Below are positions 7,180 through 11,155 of a DNA stretch of 11,541 nt, piece after piece. The position numbers and the translations under genes were made by a program. The stretch lies in contig CAJXAG010000034.1 of NCBI GenBank assembly GCA_913050645.1, forward strand, positions 1-11,541. The letters run 5' to 3'. Source of the DNA: an uncultured bacterium. Its GTDB lineage: Bacteria; Patescibacteriota; Minisyncoccia; Phycocordibacterales; UBA918. Position 1 is the first letter of the stretch. Every line of letters starts with the position of its first letter. Below the pieces are notes generated by a model. It was given only the letters and a program-made list of their open reading frames with translations, searched no databases and was not told the DNA's origin.

Positions 7180-7196
7180 ACATAAACCCCTCCTAT
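7158..7196 (-). repeat. Stem-loop enclosing the leader Shine-Dalgarno site
   Basis: Arms: ATAGGA (7196-7191) with TCCTAT (7163-7158), a 3x3 internal loop, then GTTTATG (7187-7181) with CATAAAC (7173-7167) around a 7-nt loop. AGGAGGGG is largely inside the 5' arm, and the ATG of the 11-codon leader ORF is in the loop. It would limit ribosome access to the leader ORF and, by coupling, to xfp. Confidence 0.6.
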
Positions 7197-7314
7197 AGGC
7201 TAAAGAACTAATAATGGTCGACATACACATATTATTACATCGTTTCTCCCAGCGGCATACGCATAGCCGCCAACAAAAACAAGGTACGAATCCCACCAGA
7301 GCATAGAAGTGTAA

Positions 7315-7362
7315 CTACCGCTCATCCAAGAGATAAATGTGCTTATCTCTAACGGGACTCAT
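7315..7362 (-). CDS. Short leaderless leader ORF (15 codons) at the 5' end of the xfp transcript
   Basis: TATAAT is followed by eight bases and an ATG opening MSPVRDKHIYLLDER, then TAG. The -10/ATG spacing is that of the leaderless genes elsewhere in this window. The ORF covers the first hairpin of the leader, including the segment able to pair with the xfp start, so ribosomes translating it would block that pairing. Whether it is really translated cannot be told from sequence alone. Confidence 0.35.
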   Translation of the reverse strand: MSPVRDKHIYLLDER

Positions 7363-7370
7363 TACGTCCC

Positions 7371-7376
7371 ATTATA
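7371..7376 (-). promoter_or_regulatory. Consensus -10 (TATAAT) of the xfp-ackA operon
   Basis: A perfect TATAAT on the minus strand, with transcription expected to start near 7364. No convincing -35 is visible. A near-palindrome (TAATGGGAC, 7 nt, GTCCCGTTA on the minus strand, 7350-7374) overlaps the -10 and the start point, and could be a repressor operator or a 5' end hairpin. Confidence 0.55.
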
Positions 7377-7414
7377 CCGCACAAGGGCACAATCTACCCT
7401 GTGTATACTGCGCA

Positions 7415-8038
7415 TTATGAAGCGAGCTCTTCAGTAATTGCTTCAGTTGCTGATTCTGAGGCATCGTCAGGTACCTCTGCTTCGGCATCATCTTCTGTTG
7501 CTGAAACCTCCTCTTGTGCAGATACCTCTTCTGCTACTGCGTCGGTACTACTTGCACTTGCCTGGGTACTCGTCGCGCCTTCATCGGTTGTCGTAGCTAC
7601 TGGCGCTGGTGTTGGTGTTGGCTTCTTACCGGTATTTGGAGTTGGCGTCAGTCCCCCGTTTGGCAGACGTTTCTTAGTACCCTGCACCGGAATGGAATTG
7701 ATTTTTTCAAGTTCTTCTGGAGAAGCTGATTCTTTATATTCCTCAACAGCTGAAGAGATAGTAATACCTCCCTCTCCCGTAACACCAACAGCAACTGAGG
7801 CAACAAGCAAAATCAAAATAACACCCAAACCGCTATACAAAACTGCCTTGTTTGTTTTTGCTGCAGCAACACGCGCAGCAACGTCTGTGGGCGCCTTTCG
7901 TGTTGGAGCTGTACCTGCAACTTCTTTCTTTGTTGTTTTTGTTTTTTTGGCAGCAGTTTTCCCTGCAACTTTTCGAGCTGTTTTTTTTGTTGCCTTCTTT
8001 GCTGTTTTTTTACGAACTGTTTTTTCTTCCTCTGCCAT
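7415..8038 (-). CDS. Single-pass membrane protein with histone-H1-like Lys/Ala tail
   Basis: A 207-residue protein in three parts. Residues 6-60 are dominated by Lys, Ala and Thr in AKKTxKK-like repeats (KKTAKKATKKTARK, GKTAAKKTKTTKK), as in histone H1 tails and bacterial H1-like proteins. Residues about 66-88 (VLYSGLGVILILLVASVAVGV) form one transmembrane helix. The rest has a Pro/Thr linker (LTPTPNTGKKPTPTPAP) and a long acidic Ser/Ala/Glu/Asp tail. By the positive-inside rule the basic tail faces the cytoplasm and the acidic tail lies outside. This would suit a membrane tether for DNA, RNA or another polyanion, but that is inference. It has its own promoter and stands alone. A long open frame on the opposite strand (7401-8156) is a shadow of this biased sequence. 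Confidence 0.8.
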   Translation of the reverse strand: MAEEEKTVRKKTAKKATKKTARKVAGKTAAKKTKTTKKEVAGTAPTRKAPTDVAARVAAAKTNKAVLYSGLGVILILLVASVAVGVTGEGGITISSAVEEYKESASPEELEKINSIPVQGTKKRLPNGGLTPTPNTGKKPTPTPAPVATTTDEGATSTQASASSTDAVAEEVSAQEEVSATEDDAEAEVPDDASESATEAITEELAS

Positions 8039-8058
8039 AGCAAAAAGATTTCTCGTTT

Positions 8059-8089
8059 ATTGTAGCATCATTATCACGCGACACGTCAA
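8059..8089 (-). promoter_or_regulatory. Promoter of the H1-like membrane protein gene
   Basis: On the minus strand TTGACG (8089-8084), a 19-bp spacer and an extended -10 TGC-TACAAT (8064-8059). Transcription would start about 15 bases before the ATG at 8038. No Shine-Dalgarno site is visible in that short leader. The long spacer is compensated by the TGC extension. Confidence 0.55.
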
Positions 8090-8278
8090 ACACCTGTTAA
8101 AGAATGCGGTGGATAGCCATACACAAGACTACGGAACTGTATCCGCTTTTATGTAGCAACGAAAAATATCAGATATCACTACTCACTGCATAACCTAAGC
8201 AAGTTTTACGACTGCGATCCTGATTGTCTCAGAACGACACTGCGCACTTCAGTGGTTGCAACTCGATCATCTAACTAT
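8090..8278. other. Intergenic stretch, no gene recognised
   Basis: Between the divergent H1-like promoter and the strong inverted-repeat terminator I find no ORF with start signals, no tRNA cloverleaf and no motif of tmRNA, RNase P or SRP RNA. A terminator follows on the plus strand, so a small plus-strand transcript could end there, but I see no good promoter for one. Confidence 0.4.
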
Positions 8279-8327
8279 AAAAACATAACAAAAACCGAGG
8301 CAAAACCTCGGTTTTTGTTATGTTTTT
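8279..8327. terminator. Very strong symmetric terminator upstream of infC
   Basis: A perfect 22-bp inverted repeat (8279-8300 and 8306-8327) with a CAAAA loop. The core ACCGAGG/CCTCGGT is flanked by A-rich and T-rich arms, so it can work in both directions. It lies three bases before the infC -35 box and may insulate that promoter. No annotated gene transcribes into it from close by. An attenuator in a longer infC leader is the alternative. Confidence 0.85.
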
Positions 8328-8329
8328 GC

Positions 8330-8358
8330 TTGATTGTCGTGTGGCAACGTGGTACATT
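8330..8358 (+). promoter_or_regulatory. Promoter of infC-rpmI-rplT
   Basis: TTGATT (8330-8335), a 17-bp spacer and extended -10 TGG-TACATT (8353-8358). Transcription would start near 8365, giving a leader of about 105 nt. The leader holds hairpins CGTTGTAG/CTACAACG (8387-8408, 6-nt loop) and GCACT/AGTGC (8415-8431). In Bacillus and E. coli this operon is controlled by bL20 binding its own mRNA; the hairpins could serve that but do not prove it. Confidence 0.6.
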
Positions 8359-8386
8359 TTGCAGTACCAATATTAGTGTGTTGGCT

Positions 8387-8408
8387 CGTTGTAGTTAGGG
8401 CTACAACG
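8387..8408 (+). repeat. Leader hairpin upstream of infC
   Basis: A perfect 8-bp stem, CGTTGTAG / CTACAACG, around TTAGGG. There is no T-tract after it, so it is not a terminator. A second, weaker hairpin follows at 8415-8431. Confidence 0.6.
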
Positions 8409-8472
8409 TATATCGCACTCCCCCGAAGTGCTCGCGCCTGTATGGTGCTGTTATTACATAAGATCAACTTAC

Positions 8473-9150
8473 TTGAGAAAAGGAAAAAAGAAATTCATCC
8501 AATATAAAGAACGGACCCGTATCAACAACGCTATTCGCGCAGCAGAGTTACGTGTGGTTGGTCCCGAAGGAGAAAATATGGGTGTACTCTCTCTTGCAGA
8601 AGCACAAAAAGCAGCAGATGATGCAAAGCTTGATCTTATTGAAATTTCTCCAAAGGCAAAGCCTCCCGTTGCAAAGATTATGGACTTTGGACAATACCGC
8701 TACGAAACAAAGCGTAAAGCAAGTGAGGTTAAAGCGAAATCACACGTTACTGAAACAAAAAGTGTTCAAGTAAAGATCGGTACCGGCGACCATGACCAGA
8801 AACTGAAAGCGAAACGTGCAGCTGACTGGCTCAATGAAGGACACCGCGTAAAAGTGGATCTCTTCTTATGGGGACGCTATAAATACATGGAACCCGGCTT
8901 CCTAAAAGAACGCCTTGAACGATTCCTAAAAATTATCCCCGCTGACTACAAGCTCGCTGAAGATATTAAGAAAAGTCCAAAAGGATTTACTACAACCATC
9001 GAACGAATTGGTAAAAGCGTTAAAGGACCACGGATTATTGAAGAAACAGAAACAGTAGAGAAAACTGAAGAAAAAGACTCAGGTGAAGTATCGAAGTCAA
9101 AGAAAAAAGGCCTTGATGACCTCATGAATATTGAAGGAGGATTGATCTAA
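8473..9150 (+). CDS. infC: Translation initiation factor IF-3
   Basis: IF-3 binds the 30S subunit, checks the start codon and initiator tRNA, and keeps subunits apart. The N-domain signature RTRINNAIRAAELRVVGPEG...MGVLSLAEA, the linker start LDLIEISPKAKPPVAKIMDFGQYRYE and the C-domain (VKIGTGDHDQKLKAKRAADWLNEGHRVKVDLFLWGR...) are all present. A charged tail of about 35 residues rich in Glu and Lys follows the usual end. No ATG fits: the frame opens with GTG at 8428, but that start adds a Cys/Tyr/Trp stretch unlike IF-3 and lies in a hairpin. TTG at 8473 gives a Lys-rich N-terminus of normal length. ATC at 8497, 12 nt after AAAAGGA, or ATA at 8458 are also possible, recalling the AUU start of E. 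coli infC used for autoregulation. It is the first gene of infC-rpmI-rplT. Confidence 0.93.
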   Translation: MRKGKKKFIQYKERTRINNAIRAAELRVVGPEGENMGVLSLAEAQKAADDAKLDLIEISPKAKPPVAKIMDFGQYRYETKRKASEVKAKSHVTETKSVQVKIGTGDHDQKLKAKRAADWLNEGHRVKVDLFLWGRYKYMEPGFLKERLERFLKIIPADYKLAEDIKKSPKGFTTTIERIGKSVKGPRIIEETETVEKTEEKDSGEVSKSKKKGLDDLMNIEGGLI

Positions 9151-9224
9151 AAAGAGGTGGACTTTTCAGTCAAAATAAGTTATATTTTGCGGACTTTTTG
9201 CCTTATAAAAAGCGAAGAAATATT

Positions 9225-9416
9225 ATGAAAACAAACAAATCATACACAAAGCGTCTGAAAGTGACGAAGAATGGTAAGATCATCGCGCGAAAGCCAGGTC
9301 AGAACCACTTCAACGCACGGCAGACAGGTCAGCAGCGACTTGCGCGAAAGCGAACACAGTCACTGTCACTATCTAAGCGCATCACCAGACGCTTTCTCCC
9401 AAAGACCGGCGCTTAG
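9225..9416 (+). CDS. rpmI: Ribosomal protein bL35
   Basis: A 63-residue, very basic protein of the large subunit. KTNKSYTKRLKVTKNGKIIARKPGQNHFN matches the bL35 opening (MKTxKxxxKRFKxTxxGKxxxxxxxxxH), and the family's RKR segment (RLARKRTQ) follows. The ATG at 9225 is preferred to an in-frame TTG at 9198 because bL35 begins at MKT. There is no proper Shine-Dalgarno site. It is in the canonical order infC-rpmI-rplT. The 74-nt gap after infC repeats GGACTTTT (9159 and 9191). Confidence 0.93.
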   Translation: MKTNKSYTKRLKVTKNGKIIARKPGQNHFNARQTGQQRLARKRTQSLSLSKRITRRFLPKTGA

Positions 9417-9418
9417 CC

Positions 9419-9534
9419 TTTAAAATCACTGCATCTGCTACGCTAGACTTCAGTAAAATAATGCTCATCGTACCACTTAGTACGCCTCACATTATTTTCC
9501 TCGTCTGCCTTGCAGCTACAGCAATTTTAAAATC
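9419..9534 (+). repeat. Large imperfect hairpin filling the rpmI-rplT gap
   Basis: Nearly the whole 155-nt gap folds on itself. Outer ends: TTTAAAAT (9419-9426) against ATTTTAAA (9525-9532). Middle: several short blocks (CTG, CTGC, AGAC) in register. Inner arms: AAAATAATG (9455-9463) / CATTATTTT (9490-9498). Tip: CGTAC (9469-9473) / GTACG (9480-9484) with a 6-nt loop. The gap is long for an rpmI-rplT junction. It could be a bL20 mRNA-binding site (bL20 autoregulation is known in other bacteria) or a small palindromic insertion element. Confidence 0.55.
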
Positions 9535-9571
9535 TAAATAAAACTAATTACTAATCACTCAAAACTAACTT

Positions 9572-9916
9572 ATGGCACGAGTAAAAGGAGGAAAGATGGC
9601 ACAGAAGCGCCGTAAATACATCCTCGAACAAACAAAAGGATATCGATTCGGCCGCTCTACAAAAGTAGGAGCAGCTCGCGAGGCAATCTACCACGCACAA
9701 CTACATGCGTTTGATCACCGAAAAGACAAAAAGGGTGACTTCCGACGACTATGGATCAGCCGCATCAATGCAGCACTACGTCCATTTGAAATGAAGTACA
9801 GCCGCTTTATTAAGGCACTCTCAGACAAAGAAATTAAGCTTGATCGAAAGATCCTTGCAACACTCGCAAAGGACCGACCTGATGACTTCAAGCGAGTAGT
9901 AGAAGCAACGAAATAG
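9572..9916 (+). CDS. rplT: Ribosomal protein bL20
   Basis: A 114-residue protein, close to the usual 117-120. MARVKGG...KRRKYILEQTKGYRFGRSTKVGAAREAIYHAQLHAFDHRKDKKGDFRRLWISRINAALRP is the bL20 pattern (KGYxGxRS, ALxxAxxxRxxKKxxFRxLWIxRINAA). It binds 23S rRNA early in 50S assembly and represses its own operon in known bacteria. The first ATG is right by homology. Its codons 5-8 (AAAGGAGGAAAG) form a strong Shine-Dalgarno site for a second ATG at 9596, so a product shorter by eight residues is possible. Its 3' end and downstream flank are duplicated, degenerate, at 10531-10605. Confidence 0.96.
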   Translation: MARVKGGKMAQKRRKYILEQTKGYRFGRSTKVGAAREAIYHAQLHAFDHRKDKKGDFRRLWISRINAALRPFEMKYSRFIKALSDKEIKLDRKILATLAKDRPDDFKRVVEATK

Positions 9917-9940
9917 TTACTTCCCTACTAAACACAAAAA

Positions 9941-9967
9941 CCGATGAGCTTCGCTCATCGGGTTTTT
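9941..9967. terminator. Bidirectional terminator between rplT and the toxin gene
   Basis: A 9-bp stem CCGATGAGC / GCTCATCGG with a 3-nt loop, followed by G and TTTTTG. On the other strand the stem runs into GGTTTTTGTG, so it also serves the convergent toxin gene, whose stop is at 9970. Confidence 0.9.
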
Positions 9968-9969
9968 GT

Positions 9970-10227
9970 TTATCGATACACATCTTTCCTGTGCTGTACT
10001 CGGTGCACTACAAATTTGTTACCACTGATATTGAAAATGACTCGATACGTACCAATTCGCAATCTTCGGTATGGGTGCCATTCACCACTTAACTGAATAC
10101 CTACCTTTGACACGTCAGGCACTGAAAGCGCTTCCAATAACTTTATCTGGATGCGTTTCTTAATAGGAGTGTCCAATTTTTTTATCTGACGTTTTGATGT
10201 GTCAGTAAATACTAGCTCGTATGCCAT
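9970..10227 (-). CDS. RelE/ParE-superfamily toxin
   Basis: An 85-residue protein with the RelE-type mRNA interferase pattern: AYELVFTDTSKRQIKKLD at the start, KKRIQIKLLEAL helix, WHPYRRLRIGTYRVIFNISGNKFVVHRVQHRKDVYR at the end. IGxYRVIF and HRKDVY are the hallmarks of this fold; RelE members cut mRNA in the ribosome. The toxin follows the antitoxin with essentially no gap: an in-frame GTG at 10233 would overlap the antitoxin stop as GTGA, and the ATG at 10227 leaves 2 nt. I chose ATG because family members commonly begin MAYxL. Either way translation is coupled to the antitoxin. Confidence 0.87.
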   Translation of the reverse strand: MAYELVFTDTSKRQIKKLDTPIKKRIQIKLLEALSVPDVSKVGIQLSGEWHPYRRLRIGTYRVIFNISGNKFVVHRVQHRKDVYR

Positions 10228-10229
10228 GT

Positions 10230-10481
10230 TCACATATCACCGAATACGTCTTCCAGTGTATGTATCTTACCCTCTCTATACTCTTTGGCAGACTGTTGAA
10301 TTTCTTTTAACGCTTCAGAATCCTGCATCATGAGATAATCTTCAAATTCATCAATGTCCACCAACACAGACGTTGGCACTCCACGTTCAGTAATGATAAG
10401 TGGCTGCTTTGACTCTTTCACATGCCCAAGAGCATCCTTAAAGTGAGCTCGTAACTTTGTCGCTTGAATTGTTTTAATCAT
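10230..10481 (-). CDS. Phd/YefM-family antitoxin
   Basis: An 83-residue protein. The N-terminal part (MIKTIQATKLRAHFKDALGHVKESKQPLIITERGVPTSVLVDIDEFEDYL) is a Phd/YefM DNA-binding fold; the C-terminal part (SEALKEIQQSAKEYREGKIHTLEDVFGDM) is the flexible toxin-wrapping region. Such proteins neutralise the toxin by direct binding and, alone or as a complex, repress the operon promoter. The gene is first in a two-gene minus-strand operon with the toxin. The -10 lies 6 nt before the ATG, implying a leaderless mRNA, and tandem 13-bp repeats overlap the promoter. Confidence 0.9.
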   Translation of the reverse strand: MIKTIQATKLRAHFKDALGHVKESKQPLIITERGVPTSVLVDIDEFEDYLMMQDSEALKEIQQSAKEYREGKIHTLEDVFGDM

Positions 10482-10487
10482 GCGTAC

Positions 10488-10516
10488 AGTATATACATTT
10501 TAAGTGTACATTTCAA
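10488..10516 (-). promoter_or_regulatory. Promoter of the toxin-antitoxin operon
   Basis: On the minus strand TTGAAA (10516-10511), exactly 17 bp, TATACT (10493-10488), then 6 nt to the antitoxin ATG. This is the best-matching -35/-10 pair in the window and predicts a leaderless transcript. Confidence 0.75.
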
Positions 10517-10521
10517 GTGTA
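10496..10521 (-). promoter_or_regulatory. Tandem 13-bp repeats, candidate antitoxin operator
   Basis: Minus strand TACACTTGAAATG (10521-10509) followed directly by TACACTTAAAATG (10508-10496), one mismatch. They cover the -35 and most of the spacer. Phd/YefM antitoxins repress their own promoters, so this is the likely binding site. Confidence 0.55.
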
Positions 10522-10530
10522 TAGATAATC

Positions 10531-10605
10531 ACACTCGCAAAGGTCTGACCTGACGACTCCAGGCGCGTATTAGAAGCAGTGAAGTAACCACTTCTCTACC
10601 AAACA
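10531..10605 (+). pseudogene. Degenerate copy of the rplT 3' end and its flank
   Basis: These 75 bases align without gaps to 9860-9934, the last 57 bases of rplT plus its downstream flank: the first 13 are identical and I count 15 differences in all (about 80% identity), 12 of them transitions. In the rplT frame the copy reads TLAKV, stop, PDDSRRVLEAVK, stop, so it has one in-frame stop plus substitutions, yet keeps a stop codon at the same place as rplT. Similarity stops sharply upstream at ACACTCGC. The two copies flank the toxin-antitoxin operon in direct orientation. It looks like a displaced gene end left by insertion of foreign DNA at rplT, or the scar of an old duplication. Confidence 0.75.
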
Positions 10606-10639
10606 AAAGACTGGCACGCTAGCGTGCCAGTCTTTTGTT
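10602..10639. terminator. 38-bp perfect palindrome, terminator after the rplT-end copy
   Basis: AACAAAAGACTGGCACGC on the left and its exact complement on the right meet at the central TA, with no unpaired spacer. The 3' arm ends in CTTTTGTT. It occupies the same position relative to the rplT-end copy as the terminator at 9941-9967 does to rplT. The last T is also the first base of the next gene's -10 box. Confidence 0.8.
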
Positions 10640-10644
10640 ATAAT
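10639..10644 (+). promoter_or_regulatory. Consensus -10 (TATAAT) for a leaderless gene
   Basis: TATAAT starts on the last base of the preceding palindrome and ends eight bases before the ATG at 10653. No -35 is visible; that position lies within the palindrome. As for the SET gene, terminator and promoter are fused. Confidence 0.6.
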
Positions 10645-10652
10645 CAACCTGT

Positions 10653-11018
10653 ATGAACCATGGAATATATCTCGTATGTAAAGACAATCTAACTGAAGTT
10701 AGTGAATTTCTTAGCCAGTTTTTTGAAAGGATAGAAAATGAATACACGCACGCAAGCTGGGTCACTTTTAAATCAAGTGATTCTGCATTCCTTGTAAACT
10801 TGATGTCTGGAAGTGATCAGAAACAAACAAAAAATATAACGTTTGAAATTTATTGTGATTCGCTCAAATCCTTACAAAAACTAACTGAAGGCCATGGTTC
10901 TGAGATACAAAATTTCACTTCTACAAAATCAAAGCAAAGATACCAATATTACTATACTGAAATCCAGGGTCCGAATCAGATTTGCAAAATTGAAGCAAGT
11001 TACTCAGAAAATTTATAG
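10653..11018 (+). CDS. Small AT-rich protein, possibly VOC (glyoxalase/dioxygenase) fold
   Basis: A 121-residue protein that I do not recognise with confidence. The order of segments fits the beta-alpha-beta-beta-beta unit of the VOC superfamily: a strand (GIYLVCKD), a helix (LTEVSEFLSQFFE), strands (WVTFKSSDSAFLVNLM), then ITFEIYCDSLKSLQKLTEGHG as a second strand-helix, and YYTEIQGPNQICKIEASY resembling the closing DPxGNxxE strand. Clear metal ligands are not evident. There is no signal peptide or membrane segment. It is visibly more AT-rich than the genes around it, suggesting acquisition, and it lies directly beyond the rplT-end copy. The mRNA is probably leaderless. Confidence 0.6.
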   Translation: MNHGIYLVCKDNLTEVSEFLSQFFERIENEYTHASWVTFKSSDSAFLVNLMSGSDQKQTKNITFEIYCDSLKSLQKLTEGHGSEIQNFTSTKSKQRYQYYYTEIQGPNQICKIEASYSENL

Positions 11019-11025
11019 ACCCGAT

Positions 11026-11155
11026 ACTTCTAAGCCTTAAAATTCTTTTAAATACGAGGAACAAAAGAAAAAAGACGCGAGGTGTACTTACTGGTACAGT
11101 GGGCGTCTTTTTTTTGCAGTGACAAAGTAGTTAATTAATTTTGAGGCTTAGAAGT
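11026..11155. repeat. 19-bp inverted repeat flanking the terminator
   Basis: ACTTCTAAGCCTTAAAATT (11026-11044) and AATTTTGAGGCTTAGAAGT (11137-11155) are complementary at 18 of 19 positions, the exception being a G-U pair in RNA. Each arm lies 23 or so bases from the central terminator stem. The right arm is the last codon, stop and first downstream bases of the beta-CASP gene (minus strand); the left arm is therefore an inverted copy of that gene end. Confidence 0.7.
11068..11115. terminator. Bidirectional terminator between convergent genes
   Basis: AAAAAAGACGC (11068-11078) pairs with GCGTCTTTTTT (11103-11113), followed by more T. An inner hairpin TGTAC/GTACA (11083-11087 / 11094-11098) fills the loop. 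The A-run on the left gives a T-run on the minus strand, so it can also end the beta-CASP transcript. Confidence 0.85.

Larger units (their letters stand above)
7148..7364 (-). promoter_or_regulatory. Structured leader RNA of xfp with mutually exclusive pairings (candidate switch)
   Basis: About 215 nt of leader contain, in order of transcription: hairpin 1 (AGAGATAA 7350-7343 / TTATCTCT 7336-7329, 6-nt loop); a GC-rich hairpin (7270-7266 / 7256-7252); an AT hairpin (TAATAAT 7237-7231 / ATTATTA 7215-7209); and hairpin 4 (ATAGGA plus GTTTATG / CATAAAC plus TCCTAT, 7196-7158), which holds the only good Shine-Dalgarno site in one arm. The 5' segment TCCCGTTAGAGATA (7357-7344) is an exact 14-nt complement of TATCTCTAACGGGA (7160-7147), which ends on the first base of the xfp ATG. 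Hairpin 1 and the long-range pairing use the same bases, so only one can form at a time. I recognise no known riboswitch class. Confidence 0.6.

Noticed and set aside
7280..7310. tRNA-like 3' end on the plus strand (GGTACGAATCCCACCA)
   Set aside because: The T-loop is not canonical, the 5-bp T-stem does not form beyond two pairs, and no anticodon or acceptor stem can be found upstream. The segment lies in the xfp leader on the other strand.
7401..8156. 251-codon plus-strand frame rich in Ser, Ala and Val, with TATACT just inside it
   Set aside because: It is the complement of the H1-like gene; the repetitive Lys/Ala and Ser/Glu codons keep the opposite frame open. The TATACT at 7404 lies before an ATG that stops after six codons.
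9198..9224. TTG start extending bL35 by nine residues (MPYKKRRNI)
   Set aside because: bL35 normally begins MKT or MPKMKT, so the ATG at 9225 fits. The extension has no start signal.
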